From DATJLY01 sp035604615 (GTDB taxonomy: Bacteria; Pseudomonadota; Alphaproteobacteria; ATCC43930; CGMCC-115725), in assembly GCA_035604615.1 (NCBI GenBank), contig DATNID010000044.1, forward strand, positions 1-64,000: a DNA stretch of 64,000 nt, read 5' to 3'. Every line of letters begins with the position of its first letter. The stretch's first letter is position 1. The translations under genes were made by a program, and so were the position numbers. Shown piece after piece: positions 43,642 through 51,693 of the stretch. The notes beneath the pieces are model-generated. The model searched no databases. It had not been told where the DNA came from and worked only from the letters and a program-made list of their open reading frames with translations.

Positions 43642-44913
43642 GTGCACGCCGCCATCATCATAACCGTCTTTGTCCTGACCTATCTCGGCATGGCGGCGGG
43701 ACGGCTGCCCTGGCTTCAGGTCGACCGCACCGGCATCGCGCTCTTGGGCGTCATTGCGCTGCTCGGCACCGAAACGCTCACGCTTGACGATCTCGGCGCG
43801 AACATCGACACCTCGACGCTCGTCCTCCTGTTCGCGCTGATGATCATCTCGGCGCAGTTCGTGGTGGCGGGGTTCTATGATCTCTGCGCCGACTGGATCC
43901 TCGCCAAGACCGGCCACCCCGCGATCCTGCTCGCGCTCACCGTGGGGGTGTGCGGCGGGCTTTCGGCGCTGTTCACCAACGACGTGCTGGTCTTCACCAT
44001 GGCGCCGCTGCTGGTCGCCGGGGCGCGCGCCAAGGGGCTCGATCCGCGCCCGTTCCTCATCGGTCTGTGCGGCGCGAGCAACGCAGGCTCGGCCGCGACC
44101 CTGATCGGCAGCCCGCAGAACATCCTGATCGGGCAGCTCGGCAATCTGAGCTTCCAGACCTATTTCTTCACCTGCGCCGTACCCGCGACGGTCGGGCTGA
44201 TCGCGATCTACGCGATGATCTGGCTCCTGTGGCACGACCGAATCGAAGGCACGGTGATGGCCGTGACGCGCGAGATTCCGGAGGTGCCGCGTCATCCCTA
44301 CGAGCGCAACCAGACGATCAAGGGGCTCGTTGCGGTGGCGCTCCTCCTCGGCCTCTTCATGACGTCGCTGCCGCGCGAGATCGGTGGGCTCCTGATCGCG
44401 GCGCTGCTCATGTCGAACCGCAAGGTGACGAGCCGCACCATGATCGCCGCGGTCGACTGGCCGCTCGTGCTGCTGTTCGTCTGCCTGTTCGCGATCACCG
44501 GCGCACTCTCCGACACGGGCATCCCGTGGTCGATCATCTCGACGCTCGACGAGCACGGGCTGCTGCCCGACAATCTCGCGGTCCTGGCGCCGCTCACCTT
44601 GCTGGCCAGCAACGTCATCGGCAACGTGCCCTCGGTGATCCTGCTGCTGCAGATCTGGCCCAGCCCGCCGCAAGGCGCGCTCTACGCGCTGGCGCTGCTG
44701 TCATCGCTGTCGGGCAATTTCCTGCTGGTGGGCTCGCTCTCGAACCTGATCGTGGTCGAGCGCGCCAGCGCCTATGGCGTGCGGCTGAGCTTCGGCGATT
44801 ATGCCCGCGTCGGCATTCCGGCGACGCTCATCTCGGTTGGCTTCGCGATGGCGTGGCTCGCCTGGTCGGGCTGGCTGCCCTGGCTTCCGGGCGGCGAGGT
44901 GGGCGCGAACTAG
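43642..44913 (+). CDS. SLC13/ArsB-like anion permease
   Basis: A 423-aa inner-membrane transporter of the citrate/arsenite superfamily. It has the repeat-type features NIDTSTLVLLFALMIISAQF and a glycine-rich loop NAGSAATLIGSPQNILIGQ (the first substrate hairpin), with a matching second loop SLSGNFLLVGSLSNLIVVE. About ten to eleven spans are visible. This resembles the CitMHS/ArsB/NhaD group; substrates could be dicarboxylates, arsenite or sodium-coupled ions. The GTG at 43642 is chosen because the hydrophobic N-terminus starts there; a longer frame to 43486 has Arg/Pro-rich non-homologous sequence. Its stop TAG shares the palindrome CTAG with the convergent diguanylate cyclase gene. Confidence 0.8.
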   Translation: MHAAIIITVFVLTYLGMAAGRLPWLQVDRTGIALLGVIALLGTETLTLDDLGANIDTSTLVLLFALMIISAQFVVAGFYDLCADWILAKTGHPAILLALTVGVCGGLSALFTNDVLVFTMAPLLVAGARAKGLDPRPFLIGLCGASNAGSAATLIGSPQNILIGQLGNLSFQTYFFTCAVPATVGLIAIYAMIWLLWHDRIEGTVMAVTREIPEVPRHPYERNQTIKGLVAVALLLGLFMTSLPREIGGLLIAALLMSNRKVTSRTMIAAVDWPLVLLFVCLFAITGALSDTGIPWSIISTLDEHGLLPDNLAVLAPLTLLASNVIGNVPSVILLLQIWPSPPQGALYALALLSSLSGNFLLVGSLSNLIVVERASAYGVRLSFGDYARVGIPATLISVGFAMAWLAWSGWLPWLPGGEVGAN

Positions 44914-45962
44914 ACCGCCTTCGCCTCTAGCATCTCGACCATATCTTCGGTCGCGACGCGGTTGCGGCCCAGATGCTTGGCGCGGTAAAGCGCGGCATCG
45001 GCGCGCTCGACCAGCGAGGCGATCGGCTCGCCCGGGCGGTATGTGGCGGCGCCGAACGACAGCGTGACCGTGCCATAGTCGTCGCGCTTGTCGCGCCCCA
45101 CGAGCTTGCGCCGGGCCAATCCGTTGCGGATCTGCTCGGCCACGACGCGCGCGGCCGCGAGCTGCGTCTGCGGCAGGATGATGGCGAACTCCTCGCCGCC
45201 GAAGCGGGCGGGCGTGTCGCGGCCCTTCACCGAGTCGGTCAGGGTCTTGGCCACGACGCGCAGAACCTGATCACCGATCTGGTGGCCGTAAGTGTCGTTG
45301 AAGCGCTTGAAATGGTCGATGTCGGCCAGCAGCAGGCTCAACGGTTCGCCCTGCTCCATCGCGTCGCGCGCGGCCTCGCGCAGGCGCAGGTCGAACGACA
45401 TGCGATTGGGGATGCCGGTGAGCGCGTCGGTTCGGGCCTCGCGCTGCACGCTCTCGAGGCTGCGCTTCAGCTCGTTCACTTCTTCCGAGGCCTTGTTGAG
45501 CCGCTCCTCCAGCGAATGGTTGCGCGCGGCGACGCGCTGCGTCTCGGTCACGAGGTCGCCGATCAAGGCGCGAATGTCCGGCGACTTGCTGTCGCCGATC
45601 GCCGCCGAGAAATCGCCCAGCGTGCGGCCGAATTCGGTGGCGTCGCCGGCCGCCGTGTCGATCTGGCGGCGCACCTGGTCGACGATGTGGCGCAGCCGCC
45701 CGCCGGTGTCGTGGAGGATGTTGAGCTGTCCGGTCGCGTCGAAAAAGCGGGCGTAGAGTTCGGCGTTGACCTCCGGCGTCAGGGGCTGGTGGTTCGAGAC
45801 CAGGATGTCGAGGGTGCGGTTGAGCTCCGGCACGGTGCCGGCGGCATAGGTGTACCACACCGCATAATTCTGCGGCGTCGGCGGCACCTTGTGATCGAGC
45901 ATCGCCTTGAAGGCGACGGCGCCAAAGCCCTGCGTTTGATCGAAATCTTGGGCTGCGCTCAT
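44910..45962 (-). CDS. Diguanylate cyclase with N-terminal helical sensor region
   Basis: A 350-aa soluble protein. Residues 1-170 are helical, with a coiled coil (ARNHSLEERLNKASEEVNEL); the segment FKAMLDHKVPPTPQNYAVWYTY is often seen in alphaproteobacterial cyclases. The GGDEF domain (about 178-345) has the active-site GGEEF at 255-259 and the metal aspartate D214 in LLADIDHFK. It should make cyclic di-GMP. The inhibitory site normally reads RxxD six residues before GGEEF; here it is KGRD (K246-D249), so product inhibition by that site may be weak. No membrane segment. Confidence 0.92.
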   Translation of the reverse strand: MSAAQDFDQTQGFGAVAFKAMLDHKVPPTPQNYAVWYTYAAGTVPELNRTLDILVSNHQPLTPEVNAELYARFFDATGQLNILHDTGGRLRHIVDQVRRQIDTAAGDATEFGRTLGDFSAAIGDSKSPDIRALIGDLVTETQRVAARNHSLEERLNKASEEVNELKRSLESVQREARTDALTGIPNRMSFDLRLREAARDAMEQGEPLSLLLADIDHFKRFNDTYGHQIGDQVLRVVAKTLTDSVKGRDTPARFGGEEFAIILPQTQLAAARVVAEQIRNGLARRKLVGRDKRDDYGTVTLSFGAATYRPGEPIASLVERADAALYRAKHLGRNRVATEDMVEMLEAKAV

Positions 45963-46026
45963 GAGACTCCCCGGTTACGCGCGCTTTCTAGCAGCGAAGC
46001 GTTAACGTTCCGCCAAGAGCGAGGGG

Positions 46027-46542
46027 TCAGACCCGCGCGCGCCTTATGGCGATGACGCGCCCGGCGCGGTCCGGGCGGGGGAGCGTGGCATGGGCGGCCG
46101 CCATGGCCCGCAGCCGCCGCAGCGTCTCCTCGTGCCAGGGCGCCGCCCGGCGGCTCGCGAAATCCACGTGCATCATCAACAATTCGTTGCACGCGGCGAG
46201 GTACCCGTCGCTGCCGTGATACATGGTGTGGATGAATTGCACGCGTTTTTCGTCGAAATCGAGGATTTGCGTGGTGACGCGCAGCGGGTCGCCGCTGGTC
46301 AGCTCGCGCTCGTAAGTCACGTGCGCCTCGAGGATGAAGGTCATGCCGAGCCGGTGCTCGACATAGGGCCAGGCGACGCCGAGCTGCTCGGCGAAGGTGT
46401 CGGTCGCGTGATCGAAAGCGACGACGTAGTAGCCCACGTTCATGTGGCCGTTGGCGTCGATCCACTCGGGACGCACCGCCGCGCGGTGCCGGTCGAAGGG
46501 CGCCGCCAGATCGAGGTCGGGAAGCGGATAGGGAAAGCTCAC
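46027..46542 (-). CDS. Acyl-CoA thioesterase-like hotdog protein (4HBT)
   Basis: A 171-aa hotdog-fold protein. The family motif is PEWIDANGHMNVGYYVVAFD (about 25-44): D-x-NGHMN is the thioesterase/carnitine-dehydrogenase-associated signature, and the long HQ-like helix follows. Relatives hydrolyse acyl-CoA or betainyl-CoA. The GTG at 46542 gives the family start (VSFPYPLPDLD); the ATG at 46605 would overlap the divergent cupin gene start. Neighbours do not specify a substrate. Confidence 0.75.
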   Translation of the reverse strand: MSFPYPLPDLDLAAPFDRHRAAVRPEWIDANGHMNVGYYVVAFDHATDTFAEQLGVAWPYVEHRLGMTFILEAHVTYERELTSGDPLRVTTQILDFDEKRVQFIHTMYHGSDGYLAACNELLMMHVDFASRRAAPWHEETLRRLRAMAAAHATLPRPDRAGRVIAIRRARV

Positions 46543-46603
46543 CCTAAAAAGATGGTGCCGCGCGCGCCGTTGAGTCAAGACAAGCGAAGCGAGGGAGGCT
46601 CCC

Positions 46604-47272
46604 ATGGCGCGCTATGCGATGCGGCTCTTCACCGACCGGATGGCGCCGGAGAGCGCTCATGCGTTGGCCGCGGGCACCAATCGCGTGCTCTATTGCGCCG
46701 CCGGCAGCGCGCGGGTTCGTGCGGGCGGCATGATCGCCGCGCTCGCGGTCAATTCCGCCTGGCACGGCAGCGGCGGCGCCGAAATCGAGTCGGGCGCGGG
46801 CGGGGCGCGCCTGCTGCGCTGGGAATTGGTGCGCGTCGGCGCGCCCGGCCTCCTGCCCGCGGCCGATCCGGGCATCGACAGCAAGCTTACCCTCATGGCG
46901 GAGTTCGAGCTCGACCCGGCCGTGCCCGCGCTGATGCGCTGCGACCGGGTGAACATGCCGGCCGGGACCGTGCGCCATCTCCATGTCCAGGCCGGACCCG
47001 GCATACGCTGCCTGCAATCCGGCAATTTCCATCTCGAGCTCGACGGCGTCGCGCGCGACTATGCGCCGGGCGAGGCCTGGTTCGAGCGCGGCCCCGATCC
47101 CGTCTTCGCCGCCGGATCGAAATCGGAAACGAGCCATTTCATCCGCGTGCTGGTCCTGCCCGCCTCGTATCGCGGGCAGCCGTCGAGCCGCACGCTCAAC
47201 CCCGCGGACGATGCGAAGCCGCAGCCCCGGACGGCGGAGATCTTCGTCGACGAGCCGATCGCGCTGCCGTGA
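46604..47272 (+). CDS. Bicupin-like hypothetical protein
   Basis: A 222-aa protein that appears to hold two cupin-like repeats. The second has MRCDRVNMPAGTVRHLHVQAGPGIRCLQSG, followed by APGEAWFERGPDP, the GX5HXH...G pattern of cupins (H-x-H at RHLHV). The first half (VLYCAAGSARVRAGGM) has the same fold without metal ligands. Cupins may bind metals or small molecules, but the role here is unknown. It starts one base from a CATG palindrome shared with the thioesterase frame. Confidence 0.7.
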   Translation: MARYAMRLFTDRMAPESAHALAAGTNRVLYCAAGSARVRAGGMIAALAVNSAWHGSGGAEIESGAGGARLLRWELVRVGAPGLLPAADPGIDSKLTLMAEFELDPAVPALMRCDRVNMPAGTVRHLHVQAGPGIRCLQSGNFHLELDGVARDYAPGEAWFERGPDPVFAAGSKSETSHFIRVLVLPASYRGQPSSRTLNPADDAKPQPRTAEIFVDEPIALP

Positions 47273-47278
47273 CGGCGC

Positions 47279-48247
47279 TCAATCCACGACGCGCGTAAGG
47301 CCGGGAATGACCAGCTTGTCGACCGTGACGGTGGTGCCCTGCAGGTCGCCGATGCCCTTCATCGCGTCGATCAGGCTCTGCAGGCTCTTGCGCGACACCG
47401 TATTGCTGCGCTCGAACGCGCCGATGCGATGCAGGAAATCGTAGCTCTGGACGATCTCGTCGCGGTTCGCCTTCGACACCTTGATCAGGATCTCGATCGC
47501 CTCGTCGCGGTTCTTGTCGTCGTAGAACCAAGCGATCGACCGGTCGAGCACGGCGACGAGATTCTTGGCCGCGTCGGCATGCTTCGCGGCCCAGGCGAGC
47601 GACACGTCGGCGCTGCCCATCGGCAGGTCCTTGGTGTAGTCCATCAGCATGCCGATATTGCTGAAGCCTTCCTTCTCGGCCAGGAAATTGGCCGGCGGGA
47701 CCAGCATGGTGGCATCGACCGCCTTCGACTTGAGCGCGGCGAAGCGCTGCGCCGTGTTGCCGATGACGACGATGTCATAGTCGCCGTCCTGGAGGCCGTT
47801 CGCCTGCATGATGCGCTCGAGATAGACGCGGTTGATGTCCATCAGCCCGCCGATGCAGATGGTCTTGCCCTTGAGGTCCTTGACCGACTTGATCGCGGGC
47901 TGCGCCAGCATGGTGTAGGTCGTGACCGAGCCGGTGATGCGCAGGATCGCGACCGGCGCGCCCTTGGCCGCGGCGTGAATCGGCTCGACCACCCCGATCG
48001 CGCCGACCAGATCGAGCGAGCCCGAGACGAGCTCCTGCACCAGGCCCGGCGCGGTCGGCACATAGATCAGATCGAGCGCGATCCCGGCTTCCGCGAAATA
48101 GCCCTTGTCGATGCCGATGTAATAAGGCCACGCGCCCGAATTGGGCGAGCCGATGAGGCCGGTCTCGATCGTCTCCAGCGCCCGCGCCGGCGCCGCTTGC
48201 GCTAGCGCGCAGCACAACGCTGCGCCGATCATTCGCGTGAGCCGCAT
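47279..48247 (-). CDS. ABC transporter substrate-binding protein, NMT1/THI5-like
   Basis: A 322-aa periplasmic binding protein with a signal peptide ending about PARA-LE. The mature part has ETGLIGSPNSGAWPYYIG, GYFAEAGIALDLIYV and LDLVGAIGVVEPIHAA, the pattern of NMT1/THI5 proteins, including taurine- and nitrate-binding relatives. It is convergent with the cupin gene (6 bases). There is no permease or ATPase gene adjacent. Relatives of this type are greatly expanded in alphaproteobacteria with catabolic lifestyles, many without known transporters. Confidence 0.82.
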   Translation of the reverse strand: MRLTRMIGAALCCALAQAAPARALETIETGLIGSPNSGAWPYYIGIDKGYFAEAGIALDLIYVPTAPGLVQELVSGSLDLVGAIGVVEPIHAAAKGAPVAILRITGSVTTYTMLAQPAIKSVKDLKGKTICIGGLMDINRVYLERIMQANGLQDGDYDIVVIGNTAQRFAALKSKAVDATMLVPPANFLAEKEGFSNIGMLMDYTKDLPMGSADVSLAWAAKHADAAKNLVAVLDRSIAWFYDDKNRDEAIEILIKVSKANRDEIVQSYDFLHRIGAFERSNTVSRKSLQSLIDAMKGIGDLQGTTVTVDKLVIPGLTRVVD

Positions 48248-48347
48248 GCGTCGCTCCTCTCCGCAACCAAAACGCACCCTCATAAATTCCCGCGGTCGGT
48301 CTCAGGGTGAATTGCCGTTTTGCACCAACAAGCGAATTCGCCGCACG

Positions 48348-49334
48348 TTATTCGATCACCTCGTCGGCGGTGGCGAGGAGCATCGGCGGGACCGTGATGC
48401 CTAGCGCTTTCGCGGTCTTGAGATTGATAACCAGATTGAATTTCGTCGGTTGCTGTACAGGCAAATCGGCCGGCTTTTCTCCTTTCAGGATGCGACCGGC
48501 ATAATTTCCGACCTGGCGGTAGACTCCGCCAATATTAGGCGCATAGCTGGTCAAGCCGCCTGCTCGGGTCTGTTCTTCGGTACTGAACCCAACCGGCAGC
48601 GCTCGCTTTGCGGCAATCTCGATGATTTTGTCTCTCACCACCGGAACAACGAATGTCGGAAATCCACTGACGAGCATTAGGTCCGGCCGCTCGCCCTCGC
48701 GAAACGCGAGGGACCGTTCGATATCAGCGACGGTGTTGCAATAGATGGCGCGGAAACTCAACCCCCTTGCTCGCGCCGCCTGTTCGACCGCAGCGGATGA
48801 CTGTGCCAAGGCCGAGTTATTTGGGTCGTCGAGATACGCCAACTTGGCCGCCGCCGGAACCATCTCATGAAGCAATTCCAGCCGCTTCGCGGCCAACCGT
48901 ACGCCGAATTGAGCGATGCCCGTAATGTTGCCGTTTGGTCGATTGAGGCTCGTGACAAACCCCGATAACACGGGGTCGCCGGCGAAAACGGCGACGATCG
49001 GGATTGTCTGCGTCGCGGCCTTGGCCGCCGTGATCGAATTTTCCCCACCACACGCCACGATCGCCGAGAGACGATGCTGCAGCAACTCCGTCGCCAAGTC
49101 TGGCAACTTCTCATATCGACCGCCAGCCCAGCGGTATTCGATCGCGACGTTGCGACCTTCTTCAAAGCCCGTGTCCCGCAGGCCCAGGCGAAAATTTGAG
49201 GTGTTATCTGCCCATTCGTCAGCCGTGCGGCCATTGAGAAAACCGATGATTGGAATGGTCGCCTGCGCACGAGGAGTGACCGGCCAAGCCACCGCCGCCG
49301 CGCCAAGCATTGCCGCGAAATCACGCCGCCTCAT
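48348..49334 (-). CDS. PF04392-type ABC substrate-binding protein (copy 1)
   Basis: A 328-aa periplasmic binding protein of the ABC_sub_bind family (tryptophan/tyrosine-binding-like, TrpX). The N-terminus MRRRDFAAMLGAAAVAWPV is a Tat-type or Sec signal. Mature features: IPIIGFLNGRTADEW, GLRDTGFEEGRNVAIEYRWA, and a C-terminal YAGRILKGEKPADLPV followed by KFNLVINLKTAKALGI. A close relative lies at 60537-61535. Its base composition looks less GC-rich than that of its neighbours, compatible with a different origin or selection. No permease/ATPase (TrpY/TrpZ type) is adjacent. Confidence 0.85.
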   Translation of the reverse strand: MRRRDFAAMLGAAAVAWPVTPRAQATIPIIGFLNGRTADEWADNTSNFRLGLRDTGFEEGRNVAIEYRWAGGRYEKLPDLATELLQHRLSAIVACGGENSITAAKAATQTIPIVAVFAGDPVLSGFVTSLNRPNGNITGIAQFGVRLAAKRLELLHEMVPAAAKLAYLDDPNNSALAQSSAAVEQAARARGLSFRAIYCNTVADIERSLAFREGERPDLMLVSGFPTFVVPVVRDKIIEIAAKRALPVGFSTEEQTRAGGLTSYAPNIGGVYRQVGNYAGRILKGEKPADLPVQQPTKFNLVINLKTAKALGITVPPMLLATADEVIE

Positions 49335-49507
49335 GCGCCCCCCACGAGCAGATCTGATGCGGGACAGTCTATGCCCGAGGTCTTCCGCGCGGAACAGATC
49401 AATATGGCTCGAAGGTCCGGCTTGGGTCGGAGCGGAAATTCAAAGCGAGACACGGCCCCGCCCCATGGTTGGGAAGACGCGCGCGCGCATGTTAGAATGA
49501 CGGCGCG

Positions 49508-50650
49508 ATGCAAGGACCGTTGCGCTTCCGCCAGATCGAGCTTCCGCCCGCCGCCGAGGCGCTGCGCGCGGAATTGCGCCGCTTCCTCGCCGATGAGCGC
49601 CAGGCCGGGCATTTCACGCCCGATTTCGAGGGCTGGGGCGGGTTCTCGCCCGAATTCAGCCGCGCCATCGGCGCGCGCGGCTGGATCGGCATGACCTGGC
49701 CCAAGGAGTATGGCGGCGGCGGCCGCTCGCCGCTCGAGCGCTACGTCCTCACCGAGGAGATGCTGGCCGCGGGCGCGCCGACGCGCGCGCACTGGGTCGC
49801 CGACCGCCAGTCGGGTCCCACCATCTTGCGCTTCGGCACCGAGCAACAGAAGCGCACCTACCTGCCGGCGATCGCGCGCGGCGAATGCTATTTCTGCATC
49901 GGCATGAGCGAGCCGGATTCGGGCTCCGACCTCGCCTCCATCCGCACCCGCGCGACCAAGGTCGCGGGCGGCTGGGAGATCGAGGGCACCAAGATCTGGA
50001 CCAGCAACGCCCATCGCTGCCACATGATGATCCTCTTGGCCCGCACCAGCCCGCGCGGCGAGGACCGCCATGCGGGGATGACCCAGTTCCTGATCGAGCT
50101 CGCCACGCCCGGCATCGCCGTGCGTCCCATCTACAATCTCGCCAACGAGCACGACTTCAACGAGGTCGCGTTCGACCGCGCCTTCGTGCCCGACGACCGC
50201 GTCATCGGCGAAACCGGCAATGGCTGGAACCAGGTCACCAGCGAGCTCGCCTTCGAGCGCAGCGGGCCGGAGCGCTGGCTCAGCACCTACGGGCTGCTGC
50301 GCGAACTGGTGGACGCGGTCGGGCCGGAGCCGGGCGCCAAGGAGGCGGAGGCGATCGGCCGGCTCATTGCCCAACTTGTCACGCTGCGCAGCATGTCGAT
50401 CTCGGTCGCGGGCATGCTCGCCGAGGGCGAGACGCCCAATGTCGAGGCGGCGGTGGTGAAGGATCTCGGCACCAATTTCGAGCAGGAGATTCCCGCCGTG
50501 GCGCGGCGCCTCATCCCGCATGCCGCGCGCGCGCCGGATTTCGCCCACGCGCTCGACCACGCCATCCTGTGGGCGCCCGCCTTCACCATCCGCGGCGGCA
50601 CGCGCGAGGTGCTGCGCGGCATCATCGCGCGCGCGCTGGGCTTGCGATGA
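49508..50650 (+). CDS. Acyl-CoA dehydrogenase (first of a pair)
   Basis: A 380-aa flavoprotein. N-terminal helical domain to about 125, then the FAD-binding beta domain with CIGMSEPDSGSDLASIRTRA and GTKIWTSNAH, and the C-terminal helical domain with the FAD-contact HAILWAPAFTIRGGTREVLR. The catalytic base is not placed with confidence. It starts a four-gene operon and is followed, with four-base overlap (ATGA), by a second, smaller acyl-CoA dehydrogenase; such pairs may form heteromers, as in steroid/cholesterol side-chain or (S)-benzylsuccinyl-type catabolism. Confidence 0.88.
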   Translation: MQGPLRFRQIELPPAAEALRAELRRFLADERQAGHFTPDFEGWGGFSPEFSRAIGARGWIGMTWPKEYGGGGRSPLERYVLTEEMLAAGAPTRAHWVADRQSGPTILRFGTEQQKRTYLPAIARGECYFCIGMSEPDSGSDLASIRTRATKVAGGWEIEGTKIWTSNAHRCHMMILLARTSPRGEDRHAGMTQFLIELATPGIAVRPIYNLANEHDFNEVAFDRAFVPDDRVIGETGNGWNQVTSELAFERSGPERWLSTYGLLRELVDAVGPEPGAKEAEAIGRLIAQLVTLRSMSISVAGMLAEGETPNVEAAVVKDLGTNFEQEIPAVARRLIPHAARAPDFAHALDHAILWAPAFTIRGGTREVLRGIIARALGLR

Positions 50651-51693
50651 GCGAGATGCGCAGCCTCCTCGCCGACGCGGCCGCGCGGGCGATGAGCGGC
50701 GCGGGCGAGGCATTCTCGCCGGCGCTGTGGCGCGCACTCGAGGATGCGGGGCTGGCGGCGGCGTGGCTCGCCGAGGACAAGGGCGGCGCCGGCGCCGACC
50801 TCGGCGACACCATGGCGATCCTGCGCGTCGCGGGCCGTCACGCGCTCGCCGCGCCCCTGGCCGAGACGCTGCTCGCCGCGTGGCTCCTGTCCGAAAGTCG
50901 GCTGGCCATTCCCGCAGGCCCGCTCTCCATCGCCCCGGTCGAGCGCGGCGCGCTGCCAACGCTCGCGCGCGCCGGCAAAGGCTGGCGCTTGTCCGGCGAA
51001 GCGCGGCACGTGCCATGGGCGCGCGACGCCAAGGCGCTCGCCGTGCTCGCGACGCATGACGGCCGCATCCACGTGGCGCGCGTCGCGGTGGACAAGAGCG
51101 CGCTGACGCACGGCGAAAACCTCGCCGGCGAGCCGCGCGACGCGGTGCGGTTCGGGGATGTGGTTCTGGCGGCGGACGCGGTCGCGCCGGCTGGCGTGGA
51201 TTTCGACGCGCTGTGGCGGCGCGGCGCGCTGTGCCGGGCGGCGACGATGGCGGGCGCGCTCGACGAGGTGCTCGATCTCACCGTGCGCTATTGCGGCGAG
51301 CGGGTGCAGTTCGGCCGCCCGATCGGCAAGTTCCAGGCGATCCAGCAGCAGGTCGCGGAGCTCGCCGCCATGGTCGCGGCGTCGGGCGTCGCGGCCGACG
51401 CGGCGAGCGCGGCAGCCGAGCGCGGCAACGCCACCTTCGCCATCGCCGCCGCCAAGGCGCGCATCGGCGAGGCCGCGGGACCGGCCGCCGCGATCGCGCA
51501 CCAGGTCCACGGCGCCATGGGCTTCGCGCGTGAGCATCGCCTGAACCTTTATACGCGGCGGCTGTGGTCGTGGCGCGAGGAGTTCGGCGACGAGAGTTAT
51601 TGGTGGGGCTGGCTCGGCCGCGCAGCCGCGCGCGTCGGCGGCGACGCGCTGTGGCCGTTCCTTACCGGCCCGCGCGACGAGGCGAAGCCGTGA
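50647..51693 (+). CDS. Acyl-CoA dehydrogenase (second of a pair)
   Basis: A 348-aa acyl-CoA dehydrogenase-family protein, shorter and more divergent than its partner. The middle domain lacks the usual MTEP/SD motif; the C-terminal helices contain LDLTVRYCGERVQFGRPIGKFQ, and QVHGAMGFAREH. The RVQFG-x-PI-x-FQ signature is retained, so FAD binding is likely, with catalysis perhaps contributed by the other subunit. It is translationally coupled to both neighbours: start overlap with gene one, and GTGA overlap with the acyl-CoA synthetase. Confidence 0.83.
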   Translation: MSEMRSLLADAAARAMSGAGEAFSPALWRALEDAGLAAAWLAEDKGGAGADLGDTMAILRVAGRHALAAPLAETLLAAWLLSESRLAIPAGPLSIAPVERGALPTLARAGKGWRLSGEARHVPWARDAKALAVLATHDGRIHVARVAVDKSALTHGENLAGEPRDAVRFGDVVLAADAVAPAGVDFDALWRRGALCRAATMAGALDEVLDLTVRYCGERVQFGRPIGKFQAIQQQVAELAAMVAASGVAADAASAAAERGNATFAIAAAKARIGEAAGPAAAIAHQVHGAMGFAREHRLNLYTRRLWSWREEFGDESYWWGWLGRAAARVGGDALWPFLTGPRDEAKP

